DNA of 44,889 bases, taken from IMG/VR virus record IMGVR_UViG_3300025897_000024, positions 1-44,889 of that record; one strand, 5' to 3'. The stretch is from a virus. Below, piece by piece: positions 31,208-38,959 of this stretch. Positions within the stretch are counted from its first letter, which is position 1. Every line of letters begins with the position of its first letter. Position numbers and translations under genes: made by a program. A model generated the notes under the pieces. That model was not told the origin of the DNA. It made no database searches and saw only the letters and a list, made by a program, of their open reading frames with translations.

Positions 31208-31626
31208 TGGCTAGGGTAACTACCAAAATAGTACGCAAACCCCGCACACAGGCCGTGGTCAAGGATTATGAGGGTAGTTTAAGGGCTTTGGTTGGCAGGG
31301 CTGGCAATCTGGTGCGAAACACAGCCGTTCAATCTATAAATCAGGGAAGCCGCAGTGGAGCGTTTTATACAAGAGGCGGCAAAACAGGGCAAAGGTCAGC
31401 GGCGGGTGAGCCGCCGAAAACAGACCAAGGGATTCTTGTTCAAAATATTGTTATAGACATTGACCCTGATGGACTAGGAGCAAACGTAGAAAGTCGAGCG
31501 GATTATTCTGAGGCATTAGAGTTTGGCACATCAAAAATGGCGGCTAGACCTTTTATGCAACCCGCGCTAGAAGAAAACAAACCAAAGATTAATCGTTTGG
31601 CTAAACAGATGGTGAAGGCTAAATAA
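31207..31626 (+). CDS. Tail completion/neck protein (HK97 gp10-like)
   Basis: The conserved motif YSEALEFGTSKMAARPFMQP near the end is diagnostic for HK97-gp10-like proteins. The start includes a basic helical region (VGRAGNLVRNTAVQSINQGS). It helps join head and tail. Length 139 is normal. The start overlaps the stop of the upstream gene, and the next gene overlaps in the same way. Confidence 0.85.
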   Translation: MARVTTKIVRKPRTQAVVKDYEGSLRALVGRAGNLVRNTAVQSINQGSRSGAFYTRGGKTGQRSAAGEPPKTDQGILVQNIVIDIDPDGLGANVESRADYSEALEFGTSKMAARPFMQPALEENKPKINRLAKQMVKAK

Positions 31627-32036
31627 TGGCATTGCATAGCTGGGAATTACAGAAAGCGGTGTATAGCAAGCTAACAGCCGCCAGCATTACTGATTATGCT
31701 GGTGATGCAATTACTGGTGTATTTGATGATGTGCCAACAGATACAGCTTATCCCTATGTTGTTATTGGGGATGAAACAGCTACTAATGTTTCCGCCAAAG
31801 ACAAGGATTTACACGAACATACGTTGACTATTCATATATGGTCGCAATATCGCGGAAACCGTGATATAAAAGAAATCATGGAACAGGTATATGCCGCATT
31901 GAATGATGTCAGCTATGCTGTTTCGGGTGCTTCTGGGGTGAACTTGAAACATGAGTTTCAAACGACACTCACAGAGGGTGATGGGATTACACGGCACGGT
32001 GTCATGAGATTTCGTGCGGTTGTGTCAGACATTTAA
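31626..32036 (+). CDS. Tail terminator (DUF3168 family)
   Basis: The pattern ELQKAVYSKLTA ... GVFDDVPTDTAYPYVVIGDE ... HTLTIHIWSQYRGNRDIKEI ... VYAALNDV is characteristic of DUF3168 proteins, which form the ring that caps the tail tube. It is intact at 136 residues. It overlaps the gp10-like gene by 1 nt and is followed by the major tail protein after an AGGAGA ribosome site. Confidence 0.87.
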   Translation: MALHSWELQKAVYSKLTAASITDYAGDAITGVFDDVPTDTAYPYVVIGDETATNVSAKDKDLHEHTLTIHIWSQYRGNRDIKEIMEQVYAALNDVSYAVSGASGVNLKHEFQTTLTEGDGITRHGVMRFRAVVSDI

Positions 32037-32048
32037 AGGAGACTAGAC

Positions 32049-32462
32049 ATGCCTGCACAAAAAGGTTCAGCCCTGTTAATGAAATTGGGTGATGGTGCAA
32101 GCCCAGAGGCTTTCACAACAATCGGCGGTATGCGTTCAACATCCCTGACTATGAATGATGAGATGGTTGACGTAACAAATAAAGACTCAAGCAGTGCAAG
32201 AACTATCTTAGCGCAGGGTGGGGTCAACTCTATCAGTGTTTCAGGCAGTGGTGTATTTACTGATTCACCTTCAGAGGCAACACTCAAAGGCAAATTCAAC
32301 GTAGCAGCATTAACAAATTATCAGTTCCTTGTGCCTGATTTTGGCACGTTCACAGGTGCATTTATGTTGACCACCCTTGAATATGGCGGCGAGTACAATG
32401 GTGAAGTAACTTACAGCTTTACCTTTGAAAGCTCTGGCGCAATCACATTTGCTACGGTGTAA
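32049..32462 (+). CDS. Major tail tube protein (TP901-1 type)
   Basis: The sequence PAQKGSALLMKLGDGAS ... TTIGGMRSTSLTMNDEMVDV ... SSSARTILAQGGVNSISVSG ... GAFMLTTLEYGGEYNGEVTY ... SFTFESSGAITF follows the family from end to end. It forms the stacked hexamers of the tail tube. It is 137 residues, slightly short but complete, and preceded by AAAGGAGA. Its place between the terminator and the chaperone genes is standard. Confidence 0.9.
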   Translation: MPAQKGSALLMKLGDGASPEAFTTIGGMRSTSLTMNDEMVDVTNKDSSSARTILAQGGVNSISVSGSGVFTDSPSEATLKGKFNVAALTNYQFLVPDFGTFTGAFMLTTLEYGGEYNGEVTYSFTFESSGAITFATV

Positions 32463-32465
32463 TGA

Positions 32466-32738
32466 ATGACTTGGGTTCAAGTAGAAATTGAAGTTGGTGG
32501 CAAGACCTTTAACGGACACATGATGTCTAATGAAGATGCCACCATCTTTAATATTCCCCCTGCCTCAGAATTAAAGGTGGATGGGAAATTCAAATGCGGT
32601 GGGCAAACATATACCGCCGCGACTGTTCACGATGTAGCCCAGAGGGGCGAAGAATTATTGGTAGAAGCCAAGGAGAAAGCGGATGTCAAATCCAAAGCGC
32701 GGGGAGCTAGAGATAGTTCTGGGGGAGAAGACGTATAA
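32466..32738 (+). CDS. 90-residue tail-region protein of unknown function
   Basis: The protein begins MTWVQVEIEVGGKTFNGHMM and is beta-rich, then FKCGGQTYTAATVHDVAQRG and a charged helix (LVEAKEKADVKSKARG). No family is recognised. It overlaps the chaperone gene by 56 nt, and the SD for that gene (AAGGAG) lies inside its 3' end, so expression is coupled. It may be a minor tail tube or chaperone accessory. Confidence 0.6.
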   Translation: MTWVQVEIEVGGKTFNGHMMSNEDATIFNIPPASELKVDGKFKCGGQTYTAATVHDVAQRGEELLVEAKEKADVKSKARGARDSSGGEDV

Positions 32739-33042
32739 AGGCAAGGTAACGCTGGATGCCGTTATGCGTATTGAGCAATCATGCGGCATGGGCATTGTCA
32801 AAATAGCGCAAGCGTTATCTGAAGGCAATTTGACCACTTCTCAAATGGTCGCAATATTAACGCCTGTTATTAGAGGCGGTGGTAATGACATTAATGAAAA
32901 AGAGGTTGGTCAATCTCTCTGGGGTGCGGGTTTAGTTGGCGGTATGAAATCTATTGGTGAGATTTTAGCCGCTGTTCTTTCATCGGGCGAAGATGAAGAG
33001 GCCGATGAGGGAAACGGCGAACAGGCGGCAGCGTTGTTGTAG
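32683..33042 (+). CDS. Tail assembly chaperone 1 (GTA gp10-like, Phage_TAC_11)
   Basis: The protein NPKRGELEIVLGEKTYKGKV ... AVMRIEQSCGMGIVKIAQAL ... TSQMVAILTPVIRGGGNDIN ... GMKSIGEILAAVLSS follows the GTA gp10 family. The C-terminus is acidic. The slippery heptamer GGGAAAC (33009-33015) sits in frame as G GGA AAC near the end, and the -1 frame leads into the second chaperone. The short form ends at TAG 33040. It works with tape measure and tube during tail assembly, like lambda gpG. Confidence 0.85.
   Translation: MSNPKRGELEIVLGEKTYKGKVTLDAVMRIEQSCGMGIVKIAQALSEGNLTTSQMVAILTPVIRGGGNDINEKEVGQSLWGAGLVGGMKSIGEILAAVLSSGEDEEADEGNGEQAAALL
33009..33015 (+). other. Programmed -1 frameshift site (GGGAAAC)
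   Basis: The codons of chaperone 1 read G GGA AAC here, the X XXY YYZ form of a -1 slippery site and one base from lambda's GGGAAAG. The -1 frame has a TGA at 33006-33008 and is open from 33009 to 33236, so it opens exactly at the heptamer. Confidence 0.8.
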
Positions 33043-33236
33043 AAGAGTTGCCGTGGAATAATTGGATGCGTTTGGGTTTAGGGAAAATGCAAATTGCGCC
33101 GAATCATTTTTGGGATATGAGTTTCCCAGAGTTTTACGCGGCAATAGAGGGTTTTGCAGAGTTTCATTCAGGTGGTAAGCCGCCGCCACTAACTAGAGAT
33201 GGTTTAAACGAGTTGATGGAACTCTATCCAGATTAA
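33009..33236 (+). CDS. Tail assembly chaperone 2, made by -1 frameshift (Phage_TAC_6-like)
   Basis: The second chaperone contains PWNNWMRLGLGKMQIAPNHF and WDMSFPEFYAAIEGFAEF, the pattern of the GTA-linked DUF2376/Phage_TAC_6 family. There is no ATG before the domain; the only independent start would be a TTG at 33048. With a slip at GGGAAAC the product is a fusion of about 184 residues carrying chaperone 1 at its N-terminus, equivalent to lambda gpGT. The linker after the shift reads RRTGGSVVVEEL. Confidence 0.8.
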   Translation, partial: GKRRTGGSVVVEELPWNNWMRLGLGKMQIAPNHFWDMSFPEFYAAIEGFAEFHSGGKPPPLTRDGLNELMELYPD

Positions 33237-33256
33237 CCAAGGAAGGTATCTAAAAA

Positions 33257-35371
33257 ATGGCAACAACAGTAGATACCTTGCTGGTTCGCATTGAGGCTGA
33301 TTTAAAAGATGTCAACCGCAAGCTAAAACAATTTGATAAAAATGTAGATACCACAGCTAAAAAAGCTCAACGAAATTTCAATAAAATTGGAACGGCGGTT
33401 AAGGTCGTTCTTGGTGCGGTTGTTGTCCAACAGCTTGCTCAAGCTGGCATGGCGGCTATCAAGTTTGCCTCCAGTGTTGAAGAAATGCAATCCAAGTCAT
33501 CAGTTGTTTTTGGTGCTTTCACACAAGATGTAAGAAATGCTTTATCAGATTTTGGCGATGAAGTAGGCCGCAGCACTTTTGAACTTGAGGGCATGGCCTC
33601 TACTATCCAAGATACTTTTGTGCCTATGGGCTTTGCTAGGGGTGAAGCTGCAAAACTATCTGTAGAGCTTACCAAATTAGCGGTTGATGTCGCGTCATTT
33701 AACAATGCATCTGACACAGAGACCATGAGGGCGTTTCAGTCCGCCCTGATAGGAAACCATGAGACTGTTAGACAATTTGGTATCGTTATTACTGAAGCAA
33801 CCCTTCAGCAAGAACTTTACAGGATGGGGGTCACCAAAAACTCCAAAGATGTAGACAACGCCACCAAAGTTCAAGCGCGGATGAACCTTATCCTTAAAGG
33901 TACAACTGATGCACATGGCGATGCGGCAAGAACGTCTGGCAGTTTTGCTAACACATCCAAGGCATTAGGCGCGGCACTTGATGAATTATTGGTTAATGTA
34001 GTTACCCCATTATTGCCAGCATTAACTAAGATGGTTCGGGGTCTTGCGGATGCCGCTGGTGCGCTTAATGCGTTTTTAATAGAGGTTGGATTAATAGAGC
34101 AAGTTGGCTCTGAAGGGGCGGATGCTTTAGAGCTTTATAATATAAAAGTTAAGGAAGTAGAGACATTAACCAAACAAGCCGCTGAACAAGTAGTAAAGTT
34201 AAATGAAGCTGTAAATTCTAAAGACCAAAACAAAGGTGATTTTATTGATGGAGCAAGAGCAAGGTTAACAGAATTTGATAACCAAATTAAGGCAGCAAAA
34301 GCGGATTTAGTAGATTTGGAAACAATGCTTGTTGCTGATAGCTTTGCTCTAGCGACTCCCCCGCCATCTGCAACTGGTGGTGATGATGTAGATACTGAAG
34401 AAGTTGCCCGCCAGAAAAAAATTAAATCGTCTTTAGAAGATTTGAGCAAGGCCAATAGGATTTTGGCATTAGATAAAATGGGCTTGAATGAAGCGGAAAA
34501 AGAATTTCAAATTTTACAAATAGAGCTAGGCAAATTAACGAAGACACAAGAAAAGCAATTAAGGGCATTGACTAGAGAACAGGTTGATATGAACAAGCTG
34601 TATGATGCCGCCACAAAAGCAAATGATGCTTATAATACAAAAATGAAAGAAGGGCAGATTATAGCTCAAGGGTTTATTCCAGAGCAGACCAAACTTGAGC
34701 AGCAGCTTGAAAATGTAAGGTTAGCCATGAGGGGGGCGGCTACAGAAGATTTGCCACTGTATGAAAGCGCAATAAAAGATTTGCAGTTTCAGATTAAAAT
34801 GACTAACCCTGCTTTTGAGTCTCTATTCAATGCAGCTATGCAAGCCGCAGATGGTATTTCAAACGCTCTTGCTGATGCTTTTGTAAACGGCAAACTTTCC
34901 CTGTCAAGTCTTGGTGATGTATTCAAGCAAGTTATAAAACAAATGATAGCAGATGCAATTAAAGCGCAAATAATAAAGCTATTAATGAGGGCAGCTATGG
35001 GCTTTGGTGGGGGCGGCTCTGTTGGCTCTGGCTCTAGCTCTATGACATTTACATCTGCATCTGATAGCTTTGCTTCTGGTGGCAGAATACCAGCAAGGGC
35101 TGGTGGCGGTCCTGTTCTTGTGGGTGAGCGTGGTCCTGAATTGTTTATACCGCACAGCGGTGGGGTAATTAGAAACAATCACGATACCAAAAATATGATG
35201 GGTGGCGGTTCGCCTGTTGTGGTCAATCAAAACATCAATATTGAAACAGGGGTTGCCCAAACAGTCAGGGCAGAGGTTATGTCTATGATGCCAAGGATTA
35301 AATCTGAAACCATACAGGCAATGATTGACGGAAAGCGCAGAGGCAACTCAATCAGTAAGGCATTTGCATAA
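33257..35371 (+). CDS. Tail tape measure protein
   Basis: The protein begins MATTVDTLLVRIEADLKDVN and contains a long helical region (KLKQFDKNVDTTAKKAQRNF), a hydrophobic segment (VVLGAVVVQQLAQAGMAAIK), MQSKSSVVFGAFTQDVRNAL and further coiled coil (VKEVETLTKQAAEQVVKLNE). The C-terminus is Gly-rich (PVLVGERGPELFIPHSGGVI), the usual end of tape measures. At 704 residues and about 0.15 nm per residue, a tail of roughly 100 nm is inferred. It follows the chaperones after 20 bases. Confidence 0.9.
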   Translation: MATTVDTLLVRIEADLKDVNRKLKQFDKNVDTTAKKAQRNFNKIGTAVKVVLGAVVVQQLAQAGMAAIKFASSVEEMQSKSSVVFGAFTQDVRNALSDFGDEVGRSTFELEGMASTIQDTFVPMGFARGEAAKLSVELTKLAVDVASFNNASDTETMRAFQSALIGNHETVRQFGIVITEATLQQELYRMGVTKNSKDVDNATKVQARMNLILKGTTDAHGDAARTSGSFANTSKALGAALDELLVNVVTPLLPALTKMVRGLADAAGALNAFLIEVGLIEQVGSEGADALELYNIKVKEVETLTKQAAEQVVKLNEAVNSKDQNKGDFIDGARARLTEFDNQIKAAKADLVDLETMLVADSFALATPPPSATGGDDVDTEEVARQKKIKSSLEDLSKANRILALDKMGLNEAEKEFQILQIELGKLTKTQEKQLRALTREQVDMNKLYDAATKANDAYNTKMKEGQIIAQGFIPEQTKLEQQLENVRLAMRGAATEDLPLYESAIKDLQFQIKMTNPAFESLFNAAMQAADGISNALADAFVNGKLSLSSLGDVFKQVIKQMIADAIKAQIIKLLMRAAMGFGGGGSVGSGSSSMTFTSASDSFASGGRIPARAGGGPVLVGERGPELFIPHSGGVIRNNHDTKNMMGGGSPVVVNQNINIETGVAQTVRAEVMSMMPRIKSETIQAMIDGKRRGNSISKAFA

Positions 35372-35997
35372 TGGCGGCTCCATCCTATCCATTGACACTT
35401 CCATCAGCCCCAGCTTTCAAAAAGGCTCGTTGGTCATTAAAGCGCGTTACAGCGGTGTCTGAATCACCATTCACAGGTCAGCAACAGGTATATGATTATG
35501 GCTATGCTTTATGGACAGCCGCACTGACTTTACCGCCTATGTTGCGGGCTGACGCAGCTAATTGGGAAGCGTTCATGATGAAGCTGCATGGCAGAACTGG
35601 CACTTTTTTGTTATATGACCCAGACGCAAAAACTCCACAAGGTGGCGTGACTACCAGCGCAACTTTGAGTGGGGCGGTTGCTGTTGGAGAGTACACAATA
35701 GATATAGACACCAATAACGACAATTTAACCAATGTGTTCAAGGCTGGTGATTATATTCAAATAGGCACAGCCGCATCCGCAAAATTACACATGATTGTTG
35801 ATAATGCTAATTCAAACGGTGCAGGGGTAGCCACAGTCAATATTGAGCCGCCTATCAAAGCTGTGGCAAGCGATGGCGCGGCAGTCAATTACACCAGCGC
35901 GGTCGGTGTGTTTAGAATGGATAGCGCAGATTTGGGCTGGGATACAGATGAGGTTTCAAAGTTTGGTATAACATTTTCATGCACAGAGGCTTTGTGA
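35371..35997 (+). CDS. Distal tail protein candidate
   Basis: The N-terminal half shows a tail-component pattern: SYPLTLPSAPAFKKARWSLK, SPFTGQQQVYDYGYALWTAA, and WEAFMMKLHGRTGTFLLYDP. The C-terminal half is beta-rich (IEPPIKAVASDGAAVNYTS). It is the only tail-tip-like gene directly after the tape measure, where distal tail proteins lie. The family could not be fixed. It overlaps the start of the small membrane protein after it (ATGA). Confidence 0.6.
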   Translation: MAAPSYPLTLPSAPAFKKARWSLKRVTAVSESPFTGQQQVYDYGYALWTAALTLPPMLRADAANWEAFMMKLHGRTGTFLLYDPDAKTPQGGVTTSATLSGAVAVGEYTIDIDTNNDNLTNVFKAGDYIQIGTAASAKLHMIVDNANSNGAGVATVNIEPPIKAVASDGAAVNYTSAVGVFRMDSADLGWDTDEVSKFGITFSCTEAL

Positions 35998-36230
35998 TGG
36001 AAGAAATAACAATGTCAAACGTATTATGGTTTATCACCACATTATTGGTTGGATTTTTTATTAGAACCATGTGGGAAAGAATTAGTGTTTTGGGCAAACG
36101 ATTAGATAACTGGTCAACAGTCATGCCAGAAACTTATGTGCGCCGTGATGATTATCGTGATGACATCCGCGACATAAAAGAAATGCTTGGCAAAATCTTT
36201 GACCGTTTAGAGATGAAGGCAGACAAATGA
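35997..36230 (+). CDS. Small membrane-anchored coiled-coil protein (77 aa)
   Basis: One transmembrane helix near the start (NVLWFITTLLVGFFIRTMW) is followed by a charged helical segment (YRDDIRDIKEMLGKIFDRLE). This organisation occurs in phage lysis regions, but the role is unknown. The start overlaps the stop of the tail gene; an internal ATG at 36012 is another possible start. The gene overlaps the lysozyme gene by 4 nt, placing it in the lysis unit. Confidence 0.6.
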   Translation: MEEITMSNVLWFITTLLVGFFIRTMWERISVLGKRLDNWSTVMPETYVRRDDYRDDIRDIKEMLGKIFDRLEMKADK

Positions 36231-36655
36231 ACAAGAACAGATTTATTTCGCAAATCCGCTTCCATGAGGGCGTTGAGAGTAAGGTATATAAAGACCATTT
36301 GGGCATAGAGACTATCGGGGTGGGTAGGAACCTAAAAGACCGTGGCTTGTCAGAGGATGAAATTGATTACCTTTTGACCAACGATATTACAATTATTGAG
36401 AATGAGCTTGATAAGGCTTTTCCTTGGTGGCGGGATTTGGATGAAGTGCGTCAACGTGCGTTAGCTGACTTGGCTTTCAACATGGGCATCCCTCGTTTGC
36501 ATGGCTTTGTCAAAATGCTTGGCGGGTTACAGCGCAGGGATTATCACGCCGCCGCAGAAGAATTGCTTGATTCCAAGTATGCAAAACAGGTAGGGGCAAG
36601 GTCAGAGCGTGTTGCTGGCATGATAAGAACAGGTGAAGATAGCGCGGAGTTTTAA
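36227..36655 (+). CDS. Endolysin, T4-type lysozyme (GH24 muramidase)
   Basis: The catalytic triad is visible with the T4 lysozyme spacing: E14 in FHEG, D23 in VYKDHLG and T29 in IETIGVG. The C-terminal part ALADLAFNMGIPRLHGFVKM is also typical. It cleaves peptidoglycan between MurNAc and GlcNAc. No signal peptide is present, so it needs the holin found downstream. Length 142 is normal for a short family member. Confidence 0.92.
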   Translation: MNKNRFISQIRFHEGVESKVYKDHLGIETIGVGRNLKDRGLSEDEIDYLLTNDITIIENELDKAFPWWRDLDEVRQRALADLAFNMGIPRLHGFVKMLGGLQRRDYHAAAEELLDSKYAKQVGARSERVAGMIRTGEDSAEF

Positions 36656-36870
36656 TGTATGAAACCATAGTGATTATTTGCGCCTTTGGTGTGGCAACAG
36701 TAGGTCACACTTATCCCTACAAAATGCACACGGTATGCGAGTATTTTTGTGAGCGTAGTCAAAGCAAATATCATTATTACTATAATCCAGTAACGGTCAT
36801 CCCTTATGGGTACACTTGCCCACAAAGTAAGCGGGTGACTTTTGAAAAATGGGTTAAGAAAAAGCGGTGA
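36655..36870 (+). CDS. 71-residue protein with hydrophobic N-terminus
   Basis: The protein begins MYETIVIICAFGVATVGHTY and carries four cysteines (HTVCEYFCERSQ, GYTCPQSK) and a Tyr-rich middle (KYHYYYNPVTVIPYGYT). The N-terminal hydrophobic segment could be a signal or anchor, and the cysteines could form disulfides in the periplasm. It might take part in lysis (a spanin-like role), but it lacks a lipobox and no family is recognised. ATG overlaps the lysozyme stop. Confidence 0.55.
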   Translation: MYETIVIICAFGVATVGHTYPYKMHTVCEYFCERSQSKYHYYYNPVTVIPYGYTCPQSKRVTFEKWVKKKR

Positions 36871-36875
36871 ATCTT

Positions 36876-37262
36876 ATGTATGAGTACAAAATCAAAGAAG
36901 TGGTCAAGGTCGTTGATGGAGATACTATTGACATCATTATTGATTTGGGCTTTGACCTAACCAAAAAAGAGCGTGTGCGTTTGGCTGGTATTGATACGCC
37001 AGAAAGCAGAACCAAAGACCTTGAAGAAAAAGAGCTTGGCCTTGAGGCAAAAGAGTTCTTGGAACGCCGCATAGCTGATTGCGACAACCTGTGGGTATCT
37101 ACTGAAAAAGATGGCAAGTATGGTCGGATGCTAGGCAACATCTGGTGTGGGGTTATTAATATCAATGAGGAAATGGTCAGCCGTGGGTATGCGTGGGAAT
37201 ATGATGGCGGCAAAAAAGAAAAGAACCTAGATGACCTTAGAACCATAAGAGGAATCATATAA
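36876..37262 (+). CDS. Staphylococcal-nuclease-like (SNase) protein
   Basis: The key residues are in order: D14 and D16 in VVDGDTID, R35 and D40 in VRLAGIDTPE with E43 following, and R84 in KYGRMLG. This is the complete SNase active site. The protein degrades DNA or RNA in a calcium-dependent way in related proteins. ATG 36876 is chosen over the GTG at 36867. A nuclease between lysis genes may help degrade host or released DNA; this is inference. No signal peptide is seen. Confidence 0.88.
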   Translation: MYEYKIKEVVKVVDGDTIDIIIDLGFDLTKKERVRLAGIDTPESRTKDLEEKELGLEAKEFLERRIADCDNLWVSTEKDGKYGRMLGNIWCGVININEEMVSRGYAWEYDGGKKEKNLDDLRTIRGII

Positions 37263-37265
37263 AGG

Positions 37266-37508
37266 ATGTTCAACATCCACCACACAACTGAGGTGGCTTA
37301 TGTTCTTGTGATTACTATGTGGGGGAATACTGGAACTGTCTGGGAGTACATTGGCAATCAAATTGTTTTGCAGCAAAAAATGACAGAAGCGCAGTGCGAG
37401 TATTTAATTGATGAAGAAATGTGGGAAGCGACATATCAGAATAAATATTTCCGCATGATGGCGCATTGCTTTCCAGAAGATTGTGCAGGGAAGAAAAGTT
37501 GTGAGTGA
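37266..37508 (+). CDS. 80-residue lysis-region protein of unknown function
   Basis: The protein begins MFNIHHTTEVAYVLVITMWG, then TVWEYIGNQIVLQQKMTEAQ and CEYLIDEEMWEATYQNKYFR. It contains three or four cysteines near the end (HCFPEDCAGKKSC). The hydrophobic segment near residue 10-20 is weak. A related style of small Cys-rich protein lies upstream at 36655. No family is recognised. It overlaps the next gene by 8 nt. Confidence 0.55.
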   Translation: MFNIHHTTEVAYVLVITMWGNTGTVWEYIGNQIVLQQKMTEAQCEYLIDEEMWEATYQNKYFRMMAHCFPEDCAGKKSCE

Positions 37509-37713
37509 AGAAAAGAAAAAGCCTGTTGAGGTTAATGTTGGTGAGAACAGCTTTGAGCTTACACTTAGAATACTAGGTAATGAGTTTATAGCCATCAAGA
37601 TTGGCTCAACTAATTTCTCTGGGAAGCTAATAGCTGGCGGTGTTTTGCTTTTATTCTTCACGTTTATGTTGATGGAAATTTTTGGGTTGTCAGGAATGAT
37701 GGGTGTTGAGTAG
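37501..37713 (+). CDS. 70-residue protein with one C-terminal membrane helix
   Basis: The charged N-terminus (VSEEKKKPVEVNVGENSFEL) leads to a hydrophobic helix, KLIAGGVLLLFFTFMLMEIF. The start is taken as GTG 37501, since GCAGGGAA lies upstream; the in-frame ATG at 37483 is less likely. It could be a holin partner or antiholin, but this is only from position and topology. The last base is shared with the next start. Confidence 0.55.
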   Translation: MSEEKKKPVEVNVGENSFELTLRILGNEFIAIKIGSTNFSGKLIAGGVLLLFFTFMLMEIFGLSGMMGVE

Positions 37714-38117
37714 TGGCAACCAAATTAAATGAGAACACTGAACTATCAATGCCTATCCGCAACCTTATGGCGATGGTTGTAGGGGCGGCTATAGGAACAT
37801 GGGCATATTTTGGAATCATTGAACGCCTGAACACTATTGAAAATAAATTTGTATTGATAGAGGCTGATTTAAATCAAAACACAGAGTTTCGCATCAAATG
37901 GCCTCGCGGTGATATGGGCAGTCTGCCAGCGGACAGTGAACAGTATATGTTGATTGAGCATCTAGCAGAACAGCTTTCCAAGCTACAAGAGCAGATTGAT
38001 GAAGGCCGCGCACCACATGACCAGCAACAAAAGCTGACATTAGATTTCTATGAAAAAAGAATTACAAATATTGAGAGTCAAATAGAGAAGCTTAGGAATG
38101 GACGCAACAGTAATTAA
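37713..38117 (+). CDS. Membrane-anchored coiled-coil protein (134 aa)
   Basis: One helix near the start (NLMAMVVGAAIGTWAYFGII) anchors the protein. A coiled coil (EHLAEQLSKLQEQIDEG and FYEKRITNIESQIEKLRNG) follows. GTG is the start. The arrangement is similar to i-spanins or Rz-like proteins, which span the periplasm, but no clear partner with a lipobox overlaps it. It overlaps the next gene by 20 nt. Confidence 0.6.
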   Translation: MATKLNENTELSMPIRNLMAMVVGAAIGTWAYFGIIERLNTIENKFVLIEADLNQNTEFRIKWPRGDMGSLPADSEQYMLIEHLAEQLSKLQEQIDEGRAPHDQQQKLTLDFYEKRITNIESQIEKLRNGRNSN

Positions 38118-38325
38118 AACCATGACATTGATTCTGTATATGGGCGGGGATATTTCAGAGCATACCGCCTATGAACAGATTGCTAAATGTTTGAAAGCCA
38201 AGCGCACCATAGAGCGAAACCTTTATAAGAAAACTACATCAATAAGATATTCATGTGAGAATAAAAAAGTTGAGGTTTCAAAAAATGCAGATGGCTCAAA
38301 TTACATCGTGAGGATAATAGAATGA
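38098..38325 (+). CDS. 75-residue lysis-region protein of unknown function
   Basis: The protein begins MDATVIKTMTLILYMGGDIS, with a moderately hydrophobic first helix, then KAKRTIERNLYKKTTSIRYS and a short strand-rich end (KKVEVSKNADGSNYIVRI). No domain is recognised. It is coupled on both sides by overlaps. AGGA lies just before the ATG. A secreted role is possible but not proven. Confidence 0.5.
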   Translation: MDATVIKTMTLILYMGGDISEHTAYEQIAKCLKAKRTIERNLYKKTTSIRYSCENKKVEVSKNADGSNYIVRIIE

Positions 38326-38699
38326 TACAAGCTCTTATAGGACCAATAGCTAACCTAGCTGGCTCATGGATGGAATCAAAGGTTGAGCAAACAAAGGCCA
38401 AGGGTGCGGTTGCCAAAGCTAGGGCAGAAGCGGAAGCACAGGTTATGGTCACGGCGGCTACACACGAAGCTGGCTGGGAAAAGATTATGGCTCAAGCGTC
38501 AGACAACTCATGGAAAGACGAAGCGTGGACTATTCTCTTTATTGTCATAATTGCTATGTGCTTCATTCCGTTCACCCAGCAATATGTTGAGGATGGCTTT
38601 GCCGCCTTGTCTCGTACCCCAGAATGGTTCCAGTGGGCGATGTACGCGAGTATCGGTGCTTCATTTGGAATACGCGGTCTAAAGGGATTTAAAAAGTAA
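38322..38699 (+). CDS. Holin (GTA-type three-helix family)
   Basis: The C-terminal half WKDEAWTILFIVIIAMCFIP ... VEDGFAALSRTPEWFQWAMY ... SIGASFGIRGLKGF follows the GTA_holin/3TM family with the AALSRTPEWFQWA motif. The N-terminus has an amphipathic helix (KAKGAVAKARAEAEAQVMV). It likely makes the pore through which the lysozyme passes. It is complete at 125 residues. ATGA overlap with the upstream gene and TAATG overlap with the downstream one. Confidence 0.85.
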   Translation: MIQALIGPIANLAGSWMESKVEQTKAKGAVAKARAEAEAQVMVTAATHEAGWEKIMAQASDNSWKDEAWTILFIVIIAMCFIPFTQQYVEDGFAALSRTPEWFQWAMYASIGASFGIRGLKGFKK

Positions 38700-38959
38700 T
38701 GTCTGGGAAGAAAAGCCGCACAGGGTTGTCAAATGTGCAAAATGTTCGGCTTGGTGGCCTTATCGCCGTTTTAAGCGGCAGAGAGCCGTATGACTTCATT
38801 TTAGGTGGGTTGATAAGCGAGGGGTTCGTCAAAGAGGCTGGCGGGGCTTTAAACGTCACAGAAAAGGGTATGCGTGAAAAGGATAGGCTTGTCACCCTCG
38901 CGGGGCTTATGGTTGAAAAAGAACATCCCTTATCTGCAAAGCAACAGAACGCTATCTAA
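38699..38959 (+). CDS. 86-residue protein, last gene of the rightward unit
   Basis: The protein begins MSGKKSRTGLSNVQNVRLGG and contains IAVLSGREPYDFILGGLIS and a helical C-terminus (EKGMREKDRLVTLAGLMVEK). A winged-helix-like shape (GGLISEGFVKEAGGALNVTEKG) is possible, so a regulator is conceivable. No firm family. It overlaps the holin start-stop (TAATG), and its end overlaps by 8 nt with the convergent oxygenase gene. Confidence 0.55.
   Translation: MSGKKSRTGLSNVQNVRLGGLIAVLSGREPYDFILGGLISEGFVKEAGGALNVTEKGMREKDRLVTLAGLMVEKEHPLSAKQQNAI

Noticed and set aside
34789-35178. 129-codon minus-strand frame
   Set aside because: Inside the tape measure gene; Pro/Ser-rich translation is the mirror of Gly/Ala codons.
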